Positions 32,114-39,905 of a DNA stretch of 64,000 nt are shown here, one piece after another. The stretch comes from Duganella sp. CF517. GTDB lineage: Bacteria > Pseudomonadota > Gammaproteobacteria > Burkholderiales > Burkholderiaceae_D. How positions within the stretch are numbered: the stretch's first letter is position 1; each line of letters begins with the position of its first letter. The translations under genes and the position numbers were made by a program. Location of the stretch: assembly GCF_900110275.1 (NCBI RefSeq), contig NZ_FODC01000001.1:1155198-1219197 (forward strand). The letters are read 5' to 3'. The notes under the pieces are model-generated. The model was not told where the DNA came from and did no database searches. It saw only the letters and a program-made list of their open reading frames with translations.

Positions 32114-34303
32114 TCAGAAACCGCCCTTGAACTGCACACCGAACTGGCGCGGCTCGTTGACCATGCCGGTCAGGTTGTTGAAGTCGATCGCGCCGATGAT
32201 GCGCTGGGTGTCGGTGAGGTTGCGCGCGAATGCGGCCACTTCGTACTTGCCGCCATCCCAGTTGTAGCCGACGCGCAGGCCGCCTTCAACCATCGACTTG
32301 CCGGTGAATTCCTTGGCTTCGTACAGGAAGAAGTTGATCTTGCTGCGATACGACCAGTCCGTCAGCACGAACAGGTTGCCGTTCTCCAGCGCCCAGTTGT
32401 AGCGCGCGGTCGCGTTCAGGATGTACTTCGGCGCCTGCGGCAGCGGGTTGCCGTTGATGTCGACGCGGCCGGCAGCGTTGAGCGGGTCGGTCACGGTGCA
32501 CGAACCGCACTTGGCCACGGACAGGCTCGGGTCCTTGATCTTGGTGAAGTTGTACGAACCGCCGGCCGAGACCTTGAACGCCGGCGTGATGAACGCCTCG
32601 AAGTCCGCCTCGACGCCGCGACCGTCGGTCTTGGCGGCGTTGATCAGGCGGGTGACGTTGGAGTTACCACCGACCACGGTCAGCTGCTGGTTCTTCACTT
32701 CGTAGTTGTAGACGCTGAACGAAGCGCGCGCGCGGCGGTTGAACAGGTCGGCCTTGACGCCGGCTTCATACGAGGTGATGGTTTCGGCGTCGGCCACGGT
32801 GATCGGCACCGACGCCGAGGCGGCGGCGATACTCGGCGCGCGGAAGCCGGTGGCCACGCGGGCGTAGGTGCTCACGTCCGGGTTGACCTTGTAGGTCAGG
32901 CTCAGATCCCAGCTGGCTTTGCTCTTGCTCTCGTCGACCGACTGCGGGCCGGCCAGCACGACGTTCTGGGCTTCGACGGTGTAGAAGTCCTTCTTGTCGT
33001 TGGTGTAGCGCAGGCCGCCGCGCAGGATCAGGTCCTGGGCCAGGTCGTAGGTCACCGAACCGAACACGGCAGCAGCCTTGTTGGTCTGATGGCTGGCCAG
33101 GTGCGACGTTTGCGCGCCGGTGGTGCTGTTGTAGTTGTTGCTGTAGCCGTCGGCGCTTTCCTTGAAGTAGTAGACGCCGGTCTGCCAGTTCAGCGGACCC
33201 GCGTTTTTCGATTCGACGCGGAATTCCTGGCTGTACTGGTGCAGGCCGCTCAGTCCGCCACCGGTTTCAACCTGGAACGGAATGAAGCCCGGACCGGTCG
33301 GCGTGCCGCCGTCGATGTCGCCACGGCTGTAATAATTGTCCACGCCTTCGTAGCCGGTGATCGAGAACAGCTTGACCGAACCGAGGTCCCAGGTCAGGCG
33401 GGCGTTGGCGCCGTTGGTGGTCAGTTCCTGGGCGTTCTGGCCGTTGGTGCTGATCTGGTTGAAGTTGTAGCCATCGGCGAAGTCGTTGGTGCCCTTCTTG
33501 ATGATGTTGGCGCGGAACAGGCGCGCGCTGCCGGTGGTCGAACGCGCGTGCACGTTGAACAGGGCGTTGAAGGTGGTGCTCGGGCTGTACAGGAACTGCA
33601 CGCGCTCGGCGTGTTCGTTGTAGCCTTCCAGCGAATCCTTGGCGCCGGTGAAGGTGTTGTCGACGAAGTCGTCGCGGTGCTGGCGCAGGGTCGATACGCG
33701 CATCGCCCACTCGCTCGACAACGGCACGTTGGCGGCCGCTTCGAGGTTGACGGTGTTGTGCGAGGCCCACGACAGGCTGTAGTAGCCTTCGACCTGCTTC
33801 AGGTTCGGCTTGGCCGATTCGAACTTGACCACGCCGGCCGGGGTGTTGCGGCCGAACAGGGTGCCCTGCGGGCCGCGCAGCACTTCCACGCCGGCCATGT
33901 CGAACATCGGGAAACCTTTGAGGATGCCGTTTTCCTGCACGACGTCGTCGTACACCAGCGATACCGGCTGCGAGGCGAAGGTGCTGAAGTCGGTGTTGCC
34001 GTAGCCGCGGATGTAGAAGCGCGGGAAGGTGCGGCCGTTCGACGATTCGACGTTCAGCGATGCCACTTTGCCTGCCAGCAGGCGGATGTCCTGGCCGCCG
34101 GACAGCAGCACGTCGAGCTTCTCGTCCTTCAGCAGGGTGACCGAGACGGGCACATCCTTAATGTTCTCGGCGCGGCGCTGGGCCGTCACGACAACGGTTT
34201 CCAGTTGCGCGTCGGTCGCGGCGCTTTGCGCGAAGGCGGAACCGATGGGCATAACGGCGCTCAGCGCCAGCAGGCGCTTGTGCATCTTAGACAATTTGAT
34301 CAT
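32114..34303 (-). CDS. TonB-dependent outer-membrane receptor
   Basis: The 729-residue protein has a signal peptide (cleavage likely after SAFAQ), then the TonB box region ETVVVTAQRR. The plug domain (about 50-165) includes RFYIRGYGNTDF and the VEVLRGPQGTLFGRNTPAGVV signature. A 22-strand barrel follows, ending in the aromatic-terminated strand RQFGVQFKGGF. It takes up an unknown ligand such as a siderophore, vitamin or sugar. It stands alone between tRNA-Asn copy 1 and a 430-bp leader, with no regulator or transporter genes adjacent. Confidence 0.92.
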   Translation of the reverse strand: MIKLSKMHKRLLALSAVMPIGSAFAQSAATDAQLETVVVTAQRRAENIKDVPVSVTLLKDEKLDVLLSGGQDIRLLAGKVASLNVESSNGRTFPRFYIRGYGNTDFSTFASQPVSLVYDDVVQENGILKGFPMFDMAGVEVLRGPQGTLFGRNTPAGVVKFESAKPNLKQVEGYYSLSWASHNTVNLEAAANVPLSSEWAMRVSTLRQHRDDFVDNTFTGAKDSLEGYNEHAERVQFLYSPSTTFNALFNVHARSTTGSARLFRANIIKKGTNDFADGYNFNQISTNGQNAQELTTNGANARLTWDLGSVKLFSITGYEGVDNYYSRGDIDGGTPTGPGFIPFQVETGGGLSGLHQYSQEFRVESKNAGPLNWQTGVYYFKESADGYSNNYNSTTGAQTSHLASHQTNKAAAVFGSVTYDLAQDLILRGGLRYTNDKKDFYTVEAQNVVLAGPQSVDESKSKASWDLSLTYKVNPDVSTYARVATGFRAPSIAAASASVPITVADAETITSYEAGVKADLFNRRARASFSVYNYEVKNQQLTVVGGNSNVTRLINAAKTDGRGVEADFEAFITPAFKVSAGGSYNFTKIKDPSLSVAKCGSCTVTDPLNAAGRVDINGNPLPQAPKYILNATARYNWALENGNLFVLTDWSYRSKINFFLYEAKEFTGKSMVEGGLRVGYNWDGGKYEVAAFARNLTDTQRIIGAIDFNNLTGMVNEPRQFGVQFKGGF

Positions 34304-34729
34304 TCAATTTCCCGATTTAAATGTAATGCAAAGAGTAAAAAACAGCGTCTCCTGTTCTCTCTTTTCGTGACGCGTCCAGTCCTCTGATGGGGCCGTGACG
34401 GCAAACGGTGGATGTCTAGAATGCACCGTCCGTTAGAAAGGCGGTATTTTCTTTCATTGATACCAGGTATTGCAAGACGTATATATCTCAAATGGCATTA
34501 AGTGTTAGATATTCGGTTCTCGATAGGAGCAGACGGAATAATAGTGGGCAGCGCGCCCGGCGCGGCCGCCCCGCTTGATCGGAATCGCAACATTGCCTTT
34601 TCGCTATCATGACGGCCGTTTGCGCGCGTAGTGGCAATGGCAAGTGTATGAAAAAACCCACATTTCCAGCGCGCCGGCGATGCTTGCGCCCTCTCATTGT
34701 TCGGCCCGCCCAAGATGCTATAACCAAGG
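34304..34729. other. Leader region of the TonB receptor gene, no gene recognised
   Basis: This roughly 425-bp stretch is more AT-rich than its surroundings and holds no convincing coding frame. It should carry the receptor promoter. A small inverted repeat, ATACCAGGTAT (34460-34470), is the only symmetrical site I noticed; I could not identify a Fur box or a clear -35/-10 pair. Confidence 0.5.
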
Positions 34730-35415
34730 TTGGCACCCAAACGGACCGCAATGATGACCCGGCTCCGGCATCGCGGCATGGCATGGACTGCGCTTGGCGG
34801 TTACGCGCTGGCGCTGCCGCATCTGTACCTGGCGGCGTTGGCTGCGGGACTGGTCGTGGTGCCGTGTTACTGCCTGACGGCGTCGATCGCGGCGGACGGC
34901 TTCAACCACCAGGCCGGCCTGCGCTACGCCTGGCAGGCGCTCACGGCCAACCTGCACACGCTGCTGCGCAACCTCGGCTACGCGGGCGCGCCGTTGGCGC
35001 TGATCGCCATCGTAGTGGAGTCAGGCAGCGCCGGGAGGCGCCGCCGCGCTGGGCGCTGGTCAGCATCGCCGTCAGCCTGGTGCTGGCGAAGCTGACGCTG
35101 CAATCGCTGGTGCCCGTTGCCATCGACGACCGCTATCTGACACCGGCGCTACCCGCCTACACGGCGTTGGCGGCCTTGGGCGTTTTGCATGTCGCCACCG
35201 CGCTGCGTGGCTGGCTGGCGCGGCGCCGGACGATGGCGCCGCCGGCGGACGGCCGCGTGGCGCTGGGGGCGAGCGCGCTGCTCGCGCTGGCCATGCTGGC
35301 GCCCGACACCGAAGTGTACGCCCTTGCCGGCGATGCCCGGGCCGACATCGGCGCCGTCCGCCGGTTGGGCGTGCCCGCCAAGGGCGCCGCACTGTCCAAC
35401 GCGGCCGGAGAGTGA
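34730..35415 (+). pseudogene. Frameshifted, 5'-truncated membrane protein remnant (glycosyltransferase family 39-like C-terminal part)
   Basis: Two frames must be joined to read a single membrane protein. The first frame gives hydrophobic helices (GYALALPHLYLAALAAGLVV, then YAGAPLALIAIVVESG) up to about 35030. The second frame continues WALVSIAVSLVLAKLTLQSL and DDRYLTPALPAYTALAALGV to the stop. The DRYLTPALPA segment resembles the C-terminal membrane half of ArnT/PMT-type glycosyltransferases. The N-terminal catalytic half is missing upstream. It is therefore read as a decayed gene; a sequencing indel would explain the frameshift but not the missing half. Confidence 0.55.
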
Positions 35416-35454
35416 GCCGGCCAGCGTCGCGGCGGGTCCGCTACGCCCGCCTGC

Positions 35455-36147
35455 TTACATACCCAGCGACTTGAGCAGCGCGTCCTGGGCCTCGTCTTCA
35501 GCCGATGCGGCAGCCGCCGAAGAGGCCGCGCTCTGGTTGCTGCGCTCCTGGTCCATCAACACGTCCGGATCGTCCACCTCGCTCGCATCGAAATCGTGCA
35601 GGCGGATGAACTCGGTGCGGTCGATGGCCAGCTCCAGGTAGAAGATGTTGCTCTTTTCGGTGTAGAACGTCACGCGGCGCATTTCCGGACGGTCCAGCGG
35701 CGTGTCCACGCTCAGCATCACCTGCTTGGTCAGCACCAGCATCTTCGGCTGGTTCTGGGTGATGTTGGTCTGCAGCTCGCGCCGCACCTTGCCGGTGAAG
35801 TCGCCGACGATCTGGTTCATCAGCTCGCCCATGATGTTGGACACTTCGTCCGACGTGTGCGAACTGGCCAGCTCAGACTTTGGCATGCCCATGTGCAGCA
35901 TGTAGCGCTCGTAGATTTCCATCGCGGTATCGGCGGCGAAATTCAGCACCACCAGGCCGGTGAAGCCGCCGTCGAACATCACGAAGCAACCGATGTCGGG
36001 CTTCAACCCGGTCTTGGTGATTCGCTGCACCATGCCCGAATAATTCACTTTACTCTGCGTGGCGACGTTCAGCACGCGGGTCACCGAGTTACACAAACTG
36101 ATCAACAAATCTTCTGTACCGTACACAACATCCTTTTCTTCGCTCAT
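35455..36147 (-). CDS. DUF3334 family protein, CheX/CheC-like fold
   Basis: The 230-residue protein matches the DUF3334 family, with the conserved core LKPDIGCFVMFDGGFTGLVVLNF and SHTSDEVSNIMGELMNQIVGDFTGKVRREL. The ExxN-type pattern (GELMNQIVGDF) is like that of CheC/CheX chemotaxis phosphatases, which suggests a role in phospho-signalling; this is inferred, not shown. A Ser/Ala-rich acidic linker (about 200-215) leads to a short C-terminal helix ending LLKSLGM. A ribosome site (AGAGG) precedes the start. It is monocistronic, with no chemotaxis gene next to it. Confidence 0.8.
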   Translation of the reverse strand: MSEEKDVVYGTEDLLISLCNSVTRVLNVATQSKVNYSGMVQRITKTGLKPDIGCFVMFDGGFTGLVVLNFAADTAMEIYERYMLHMGMPKSELASSHTSDEVSNIMGELMNQIVGDFTGKVRRELQTNITQNQPKMLVLTKQVMLSVDTPLDRPEMRRVTFYTEKSNIFYLELAIDRTEFIRLHDFDASEVDDPDVLMDQERSNQSAASSAAAASAEDEAQDALLKSLGM

Positions 36148-36599
36148 GGGGCAACCTCTATATACTTTTTATCGATGACGACGCTGTGTCATGGTCCAGC
36201 GCCAAACGAAACATGGCCTCCTCGCTCAGCAAGCGGGCGGCCTCATCTTTCCATTCCGTAGCCGAAATAAAATCAATACCACTGAGTATGCCGAGGCGCA
36301 AGATTCCCGTCCACCTGATTCACACATTTACGTCAAAATTCGGTGCCTGAATGCAAAATTCTGGGGCCTTGCGTCCACGACAGAGACGAATTGTGCAACG
36401 GTGTTTTTTTTGCAATCCAAGCCGCGCGTTGCGCATGGCGTCGATCGCCCCCGCCCTCCTCCGCGCAGATGGTCGACCAACGATAACAGATGAGGAAGCA
36501 GCGTCTGCAATATGTAGGGCGGATTGGCGAAGCGCAATCGTCCATCGAAGAGCCGTCGGCGGCGCGCGAACAAGCCACCACCGCACCCGCCCCCAGGAC
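36148..36599. other. Intergenic stretch with no recognisable gene
   Basis: About 450 bp of lower-GC, mixed-composition DNA. Open frames on both strands are short, overlap each other, lack good ribosome sites and resemble nothing I know. It may hold the DUF3334 promoter at its left end. I see no RNA gene or repeat in it. Confidence 0.5.
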
Positions 36600-36803
36600 T
36601 TACTTAGAAGTCCGGCGCTTTTTGCGTTTCGGCGGTGCAGCGAGCGGGAACATGGCGTCGGTCCAGACCCTGGTCATTTGCGTCATGTTTTTTGCCGTCT
36701 CACGTTTAACCGCAGCCGTAGCCTGCGCCCGGGCGGAGCCGGCTACCTGATTGGCGACGCGGTTGGCCTGACTAAGGAACATGCTCATGAATGGATTTTT
36801 CAT
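36600..36803 (-). CDS. Small basic hypothetical protein (67 aa)
   Basis: The frame encodes MKNPFMSMFLSQANRVANQV followed by an Ala/Thr/Lys-rich amphipathic stretch and a strongly basic end (PKRKKRRTSK). A ribosome-like AGGTG lies 5 bases upstream of the ATG. The helix-rich middle with a basic tail is like small phasin-like or nucleic-acid-associated proteins. I do not recognise a named family. Its GC and coherent amphipathic pattern favour a real gene over the surrounding random frames. Confidence 0.5.
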   Translation of the reverse strand: MKNPFMSMFLSQANRVANQVAGSARAQATAAVKRETAKNMTQMTRVWTDAMFPLAAPPKRKKRRTSK

Positions 36804-37242
36804 ATCGGCACCTGATCTCGAGAAGTGAGTGCCAACGGTACAACGTTAGCACGAAGGCCACCGTTCGCTATCCCACGCTGCCCGCGTCCACCGTGGCCTC
36901 AATCCGACGAACATGCACAGAGCATGCACAACGGGCAACGCTTCTGGCGGTCGCGAAAATTTCCTGCGACGTGGCGTGCGTGACCCGTGTCGCAAGTGCC
37001 CTAGTGCCTCGCCCAAACATCGAAGCAAGACGAGTCTCCAACGACCAGTACTTGGCTTGCCTGCCTGCTGCATCAGCAAAGGCACCACCAACGAAAGGAT
37101 GACCCGGCGATGCGCTTGTGCGACTTCTGCGCATCCGCCGCCGCACCAATCGACGGAAAAGCCCTCCCTTGACTAGCAACAACGCGCTGTGCGGCTGACA
37201 CTCTCAGAATGGGTGATATGTTGCAATTAAGGAGCGATCATT
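36804..37242. other. Intergenic stretch with no recognisable gene
   Basis: About 440 bp with no supported coding frame. Several short open frames overlap on both strands without ribosome sites. Only the right end is clearly functional: AAGGAG at 37229-37234 serves the following gene. Confidence 0.5.
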
Positions 37243-38493
37243 ATGCTAACCCGCCTCGCGTTATTCTTCCGGACACACTGGCAAAGACTAACGCTGTCCC
37301 AGTCGTCGCGACGTCTATCATGGTTTTCTTTGATACTCGTATTCCTCATCGATGCCTACGTCCTGAGCCTGCTCTTCGATGGATTGAATCGAACCGCGCG
37401 ATTAATTGATGCTCCACATCCGAAAATGAATCGGCACTGTGTCGATCTTACGGTGCGCTATCTTCAGGAGGGCGCCGACGAGGGTATCCGGAGCATCGAG
37501 TGGTTTGGCGACCGCGTTTCGGAAGACCGGCAAAACGCCATTGATCAATTCGACGAGTACGTTAGCGGACGCCATCCAATGTGCGATCAGGTACGCGACA
37601 AACTGTTGGCAACCGTCAGCGACCCGACGCTCAGCAAGCTTTTCTTAGCACGAAAGCAGCAGCTGAAAGAAATCGAAGAGATAAAAGCGGCGATCAGTAA
37701 GCTCGAATCAACCTACGGCAACGCGCTGTTGGAAAAAATAGCCAACCAAAAACGCAGCGACTCTATCACGCCCGTTGAAGCTGGAAAAATGAAAGTCACG
37801 CTGGATGATATGAACGCGACGCTCGAAAAAACGCAACGGCAACGCGATGAGACCCGCGCATCCATCAACGAGCATCCGGCGATTAAAGCATATACCGCCT
37901 ACCTGCAAACGCTTCCCGTGGTCGCGGCTTACCAATCCGACCAAGAACTTTACGAAACCGCGCGCGCTTGGTATCCAGTCAAAATCTTCGCGGCGCAAAC
38001 CGGTTTTCTCCTGCCGCTATTGTTGCTGGCGGTGTTATGGAACCGGCAAGCGCTCGACAAACAACGTGACACCAGCATCATGGTCTCTTCCCATCTCATA
38101 TTGGTGGGTGGAATTCCAATCGCTTTACGCTTGCTGCAACTGATGCGCGAATTCCTGCCGGAGGAATTACTGGGCTGGCTGCTGTATAAATTGGAGCAAT
38201 GGCACATCAGCTTCCTGTGGTACTACGGCTTGATCTTTGCAAGCGTCGGCGCAGGATTGTTGCTGATCTTCATTGCCCAACGGACGTTCTTCACGCCATC
38301 CCGACAGAGGATGAGGCGCCTGCTCAAAGTCCTATGCAGGAGTTGTGGGGAAAAATTGCGGCACAGCGAACAAGCTTGGTGCGAGATCTGCGGCGCCGAC
38401 CAACTGACAGCATGCGGGAAATGCAGCCAGCCGCATCGCATGATAGCCTTCCACTGCAGCCACTGCGGCAAAAGCCAACCTGCTGCCGAGTAA
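37243..38493 (+). CDS. Hypothetical membrane protein with C-terminal zinc ribbons
   Basis: The 416-residue product is not recognised as a named family. It has one N-terminal transmembrane helix (about 26-46), then a mainly helical, partly coiled-coil extracytoplasmic region (about 130-205, KLFLARKQQLKEIEEIKAAI). Two or three hydrophobic helices follow (about 255-355). The C-terminal cytoplasmic tail carries paired CxxC motifs (CRSCGEKLRHSEQAWCEICG and CGKCSQPHRMIAFHCSHCG) that look like two zinc ribbons. AAGGAG lies 8 bases before the ATG. Base composition is visibly lower in GC than its neighbours. It sits on the 3' side of a tRNA-Asn gene, so acquisition by transfer is possible. Confidence 0.75.
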   Translation: MLTRLALFFRTHWQRLTLSQSSRRLSWFSLILVFLIDAYVLSLLFDGLNRTARLIDAPHPKMNRHCVDLTVRYLQEGADEGIRSIEWFGDRVSEDRQNAIDQFDEYVSGRHPMCDQVRDKLLATVSDPTLSKLFLARKQQLKEIEEIKAAISKLESTYGNALLEKIANQKRSDSITPVEAGKMKVTLDDMNATLEKTQRQRDETRASINEHPAIKAYTAYLQTLPVVAAYQSDQELYETARAWYPVKIFAAQTGFLLPLLLLAVLWNRQALDKQRDTSIMVSSHLILVGGIPIALRLLQLMREFLPEELLGWLLYKLEQWHISFLWYYGLIFASVGAGLLLIFIAQRTFFTPSRQRMRRLLKVLCRSCGEKLRHSEQAWCEICGADQLTACGKCSQPHRMIAFHCSHCGKSQPAAE

Positions 38494-38528
38494 GATCGCG
38501 CTGTCGGATTCCGCGCAGCCATGAAAGC

Positions 38529-38561
38529 AAAAAGCCCAACCGGTAAAGGCTGGGCTTTTTT
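38529..38561 (-). terminator. Bidirectional intrinsic terminator, tRNA-Asn copy 2 and zinc-ribbon gene
   Basis: A 10-bp stem (AAAAAGCCCA at 38529-38538 with TGGGCTTTTT at 38551-38560) has T runs in both reading directions. It should stop the minus-strand tRNA transcript and the plus-strand zinc-ribbon transcript. The sequence is nearly the same as at copy 1. Confidence 0.88.
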
Positions 38562-38576
38562 GATCTTGCTGTGTTC

Positions 38577-38652
38577 TGGCTCCCCGACCTGGACTCGAAC
38601 CAGGGACCTGCGGATTAACAGTCCGTCGCTCTACCAACTGAGCTATCAGGGA
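38577..38652 (-). tRNA. tRNA-Asn (GTT), copy 2
   Basis: Identical over all 76 bases, including encoded CCA, to the copy at 31982-32057; anticodon GTT. Confidence 0.97.
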
Positions 38653-38663
38653 AAAGAGGCGTG

Positions 38664-38692
38664 ATTATATACGGCAATCCCGCATCTGCAAA
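38664..38692 (-). promoter_or_regulatory. Promoter of tRNA-Asn copy 2
   Basis: On the minus strand, -35 TTTGCA (38692-38687) and -10 TATAAT (38669-38664) are 17 bp apart. The -10 lies at the same distance from the tRNA as in copy 1. Confidence 0.7.
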
Positions 38693-38788
38693 CCCCCTTT
38701 TCGCCGCCGCGCAATACTGAAGTCCGGACTTGACCTTTGAGCTGAACCGGCCGATACTGAAGTCTCAACTTCGCCAAAGGAGATTGCC

Positions 38789-39268
38789 ATGACCGCCCCC
38801 GCCCAATTCGATACCTTTCGCCTCGAACGCGAATTTGCCGCGCCGCTGAGCCGCCTGTATGCCGCCTTTGCCGATCCCGAGCGCAAGCGACGCTGGTTCG
38901 CCGACGGCCGGAACCACGATGTGGAGCAATTCTCGATGCAGCTCGAAGTCGGCGGCCGCGAGCTGGCGCGCTACCGTTTGCGCGAAGGCACGCCCTTCCC
39001 CGGCAGCAGCATCGAAGCCGATGGCGTCGTGCTCGACCTGGTGCCGGAGCAGCGCATCGTCATCGCCAATACGATGGCGATGAATGGCCGGCGCTTTTCC
39101 GCGTCGATCCACACGTTCGAGTTTTCGGCGACGCCGGCCGGTGGCGCGCACCTGACGTTCACCCACCAGGCCGCGTTTTTCGAGGGCGCCGACGGCCCGG
39201 CGATGCGCCGCATGGGCTGGGAACAGCTGCTTGAACAATTGCAGCATGCGCTGGACGCGCACGCATGA
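38789..39268 (+). CDS. SRPBCC/AHSA1-domain protein
   Basis: The 159-residue protein has the START-like helix-grip fold of the AHSA1 (activator of Hsp90 ATPase homologue) group: FRLEREFAAPLSRLYAAFADPERKRRWFADG at the N-terminus and HLTFTHQAAFFEGADGPAMRRMGWEQLLEQL at the C-terminus. Such proteins bind hydrophobic small molecules. In bacteria they are typically paired with an ArsR-type regulator, as here: the stop overlaps the start of the next gene (ATGA). The ligand is unknown; no Hsp90 role is implied. Confidence 0.88.
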   Translation: MTAPAQFDTFRLEREFAAPLSRLYAAFADPERKRRWFADGRNHDVEQFSMQLEVGGRELARYRLREGTPFPGSSIEADGVVLDLVPEQRIVIANTMAMNGRRFSASIHTFEFSATPAGGAHLTFTHQAAFFEGADGPAMRRMGWEQLLEQLQHALDAHA

Positions 39269-39621
39269 GCAGGACACCGCGGCCGCAACCATTCGCGCCC
39301 GGCGCGGTCGACCAGATCTTCGTCGCGATGGGCGACGCCACGCGGCGCGCGATCTTCCGCCTGGTGACCGGCGGGCCGCAGACGGTGAGCGCGCTGGCTG
39401 GCGCGCTCGGCGTGACCCTGACGGCCGTTGCGCAGCATCTGGCGGTGCTGGAATCGTGCGGATTGCTGCGCACCCGCAAACAAGGGCGCGTGCGCATCTG
39501 TGAAATGCGGCGCGAGGCGCTCGACGTGCTGGCCGAATGGGTCGCGCTGAACCGGCAAATGTGGGAGCAGCGCTTCGATGCGCTCGACGAGCTGTTGAAG
39601 GAGGACGATAAGACGGAGTGA
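39265..39621 (+). CDS. ArsR-family transcriptional regulator
   Basis: The 118-residue winged helix-turn-helix protein has the ArsR pattern FVAMGDATRRAIFRLVTGGPQTVSALAGALGVTLTAVAQHLAVLESCGLL. It lacks a cysteine pair typical of metal sensors, so it probably does not sense arsenic. It is translationally coupled to the AHSA1 gene and likely autoregulates the pair. The gene ends 10 bp before the terminator shared with tRNA-Asn copy 3. Confidence 0.9.
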   Translation: MSRTPRPQPFAPGAVDQIFVAMGDATRRAIFRLVTGGPQTVSALAGALGVTLTAVAQHLAVLESCGLLRTRKQGRVRICEMRREALDVLAEWVALNRQMWEQRFDALDELLKEDDKTE

Positions 39622-39631
39622 GCCAAACGCA

Positions 39632-39689
39632 AAAAAGCCCATGTGGCACTGCAACGATCTTAAACGTTGCAAGCACACATGGGCTTTTT
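39632..39689 (-). terminator. Bidirectional intrinsic terminator, tRNA-Asn copy 3 and ArsR gene
   Basis: A 14-bp stem (AAAAAGCCCATGTG at 39632-39645 with CACATGGGCTTTTT at 39676-39689) encloses a second hairpin (GCAACG/CGTTGC, 39651-39656 with 39665-39670). T runs occur on both strands. It serves both the tRNA transcript and the convergent ArsR transcript. Confidence 0.88.
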
Positions 39690-39704
39690 GGTCTTACTGA
39701 ATTC

Positions 39705-39780
39705 TGGCTCCCCGACCTGGACTCGAACCAGGGACCTGCGGATTAACAGTCCGTCGCTCTACCAACTGAGCTATCAGGGA
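39705..39780 (-). tRNA. tRNA-Asn (GTT), copy 3
   Basis: Identical over 76 bases to the other two copies; anticodon GTT and encoded CCA. Confidence 0.97.
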
Positions 39781-39791
39781 TTAGAGGCAAC

Positions 39792-39820
39792 ATTTTATAC
39801 TGTTTCGTTCGCGCCATCAA
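39792..39820 (-). promoter_or_regulatory. Promoter of tRNA-Asn copy 3
   Basis: On the minus strand, -35 TTGATG (39820-39815) and -10 TAAAAT (39797-39792) are spaced by 17 bp, in the same position relative to the tRNA as in the other copies. Confidence 0.65.
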
Positions 39821-39905
39821 GAAAGATTTCTATCAGCGCAACTTCTGCCAGCACTCCGTGTCGCCACTCAGGTCAAGCTAGTGCTCAACCCGAAGAAGCA
39901 AGAGT

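Noticed and set aside
34460..34470. ATACCAGGTAT palindrome as operator of the TonB receptor
   Set aside because: Only 5-bp arms, no second copy and no promoter that it would overlap clearly.
36351..36815. 154-residue plus-strand open frame
   Set aside because: It overlaps the better-supported 67-residue minus-strand gene, has no ribosome site and no recognisable sequence.
36148..38576. Integrative element at tRNA-Asn copy 2
   Set aside because: No integrase, excisionase or partial tRNA-end repeat is visible, so only compositional oddity remains.
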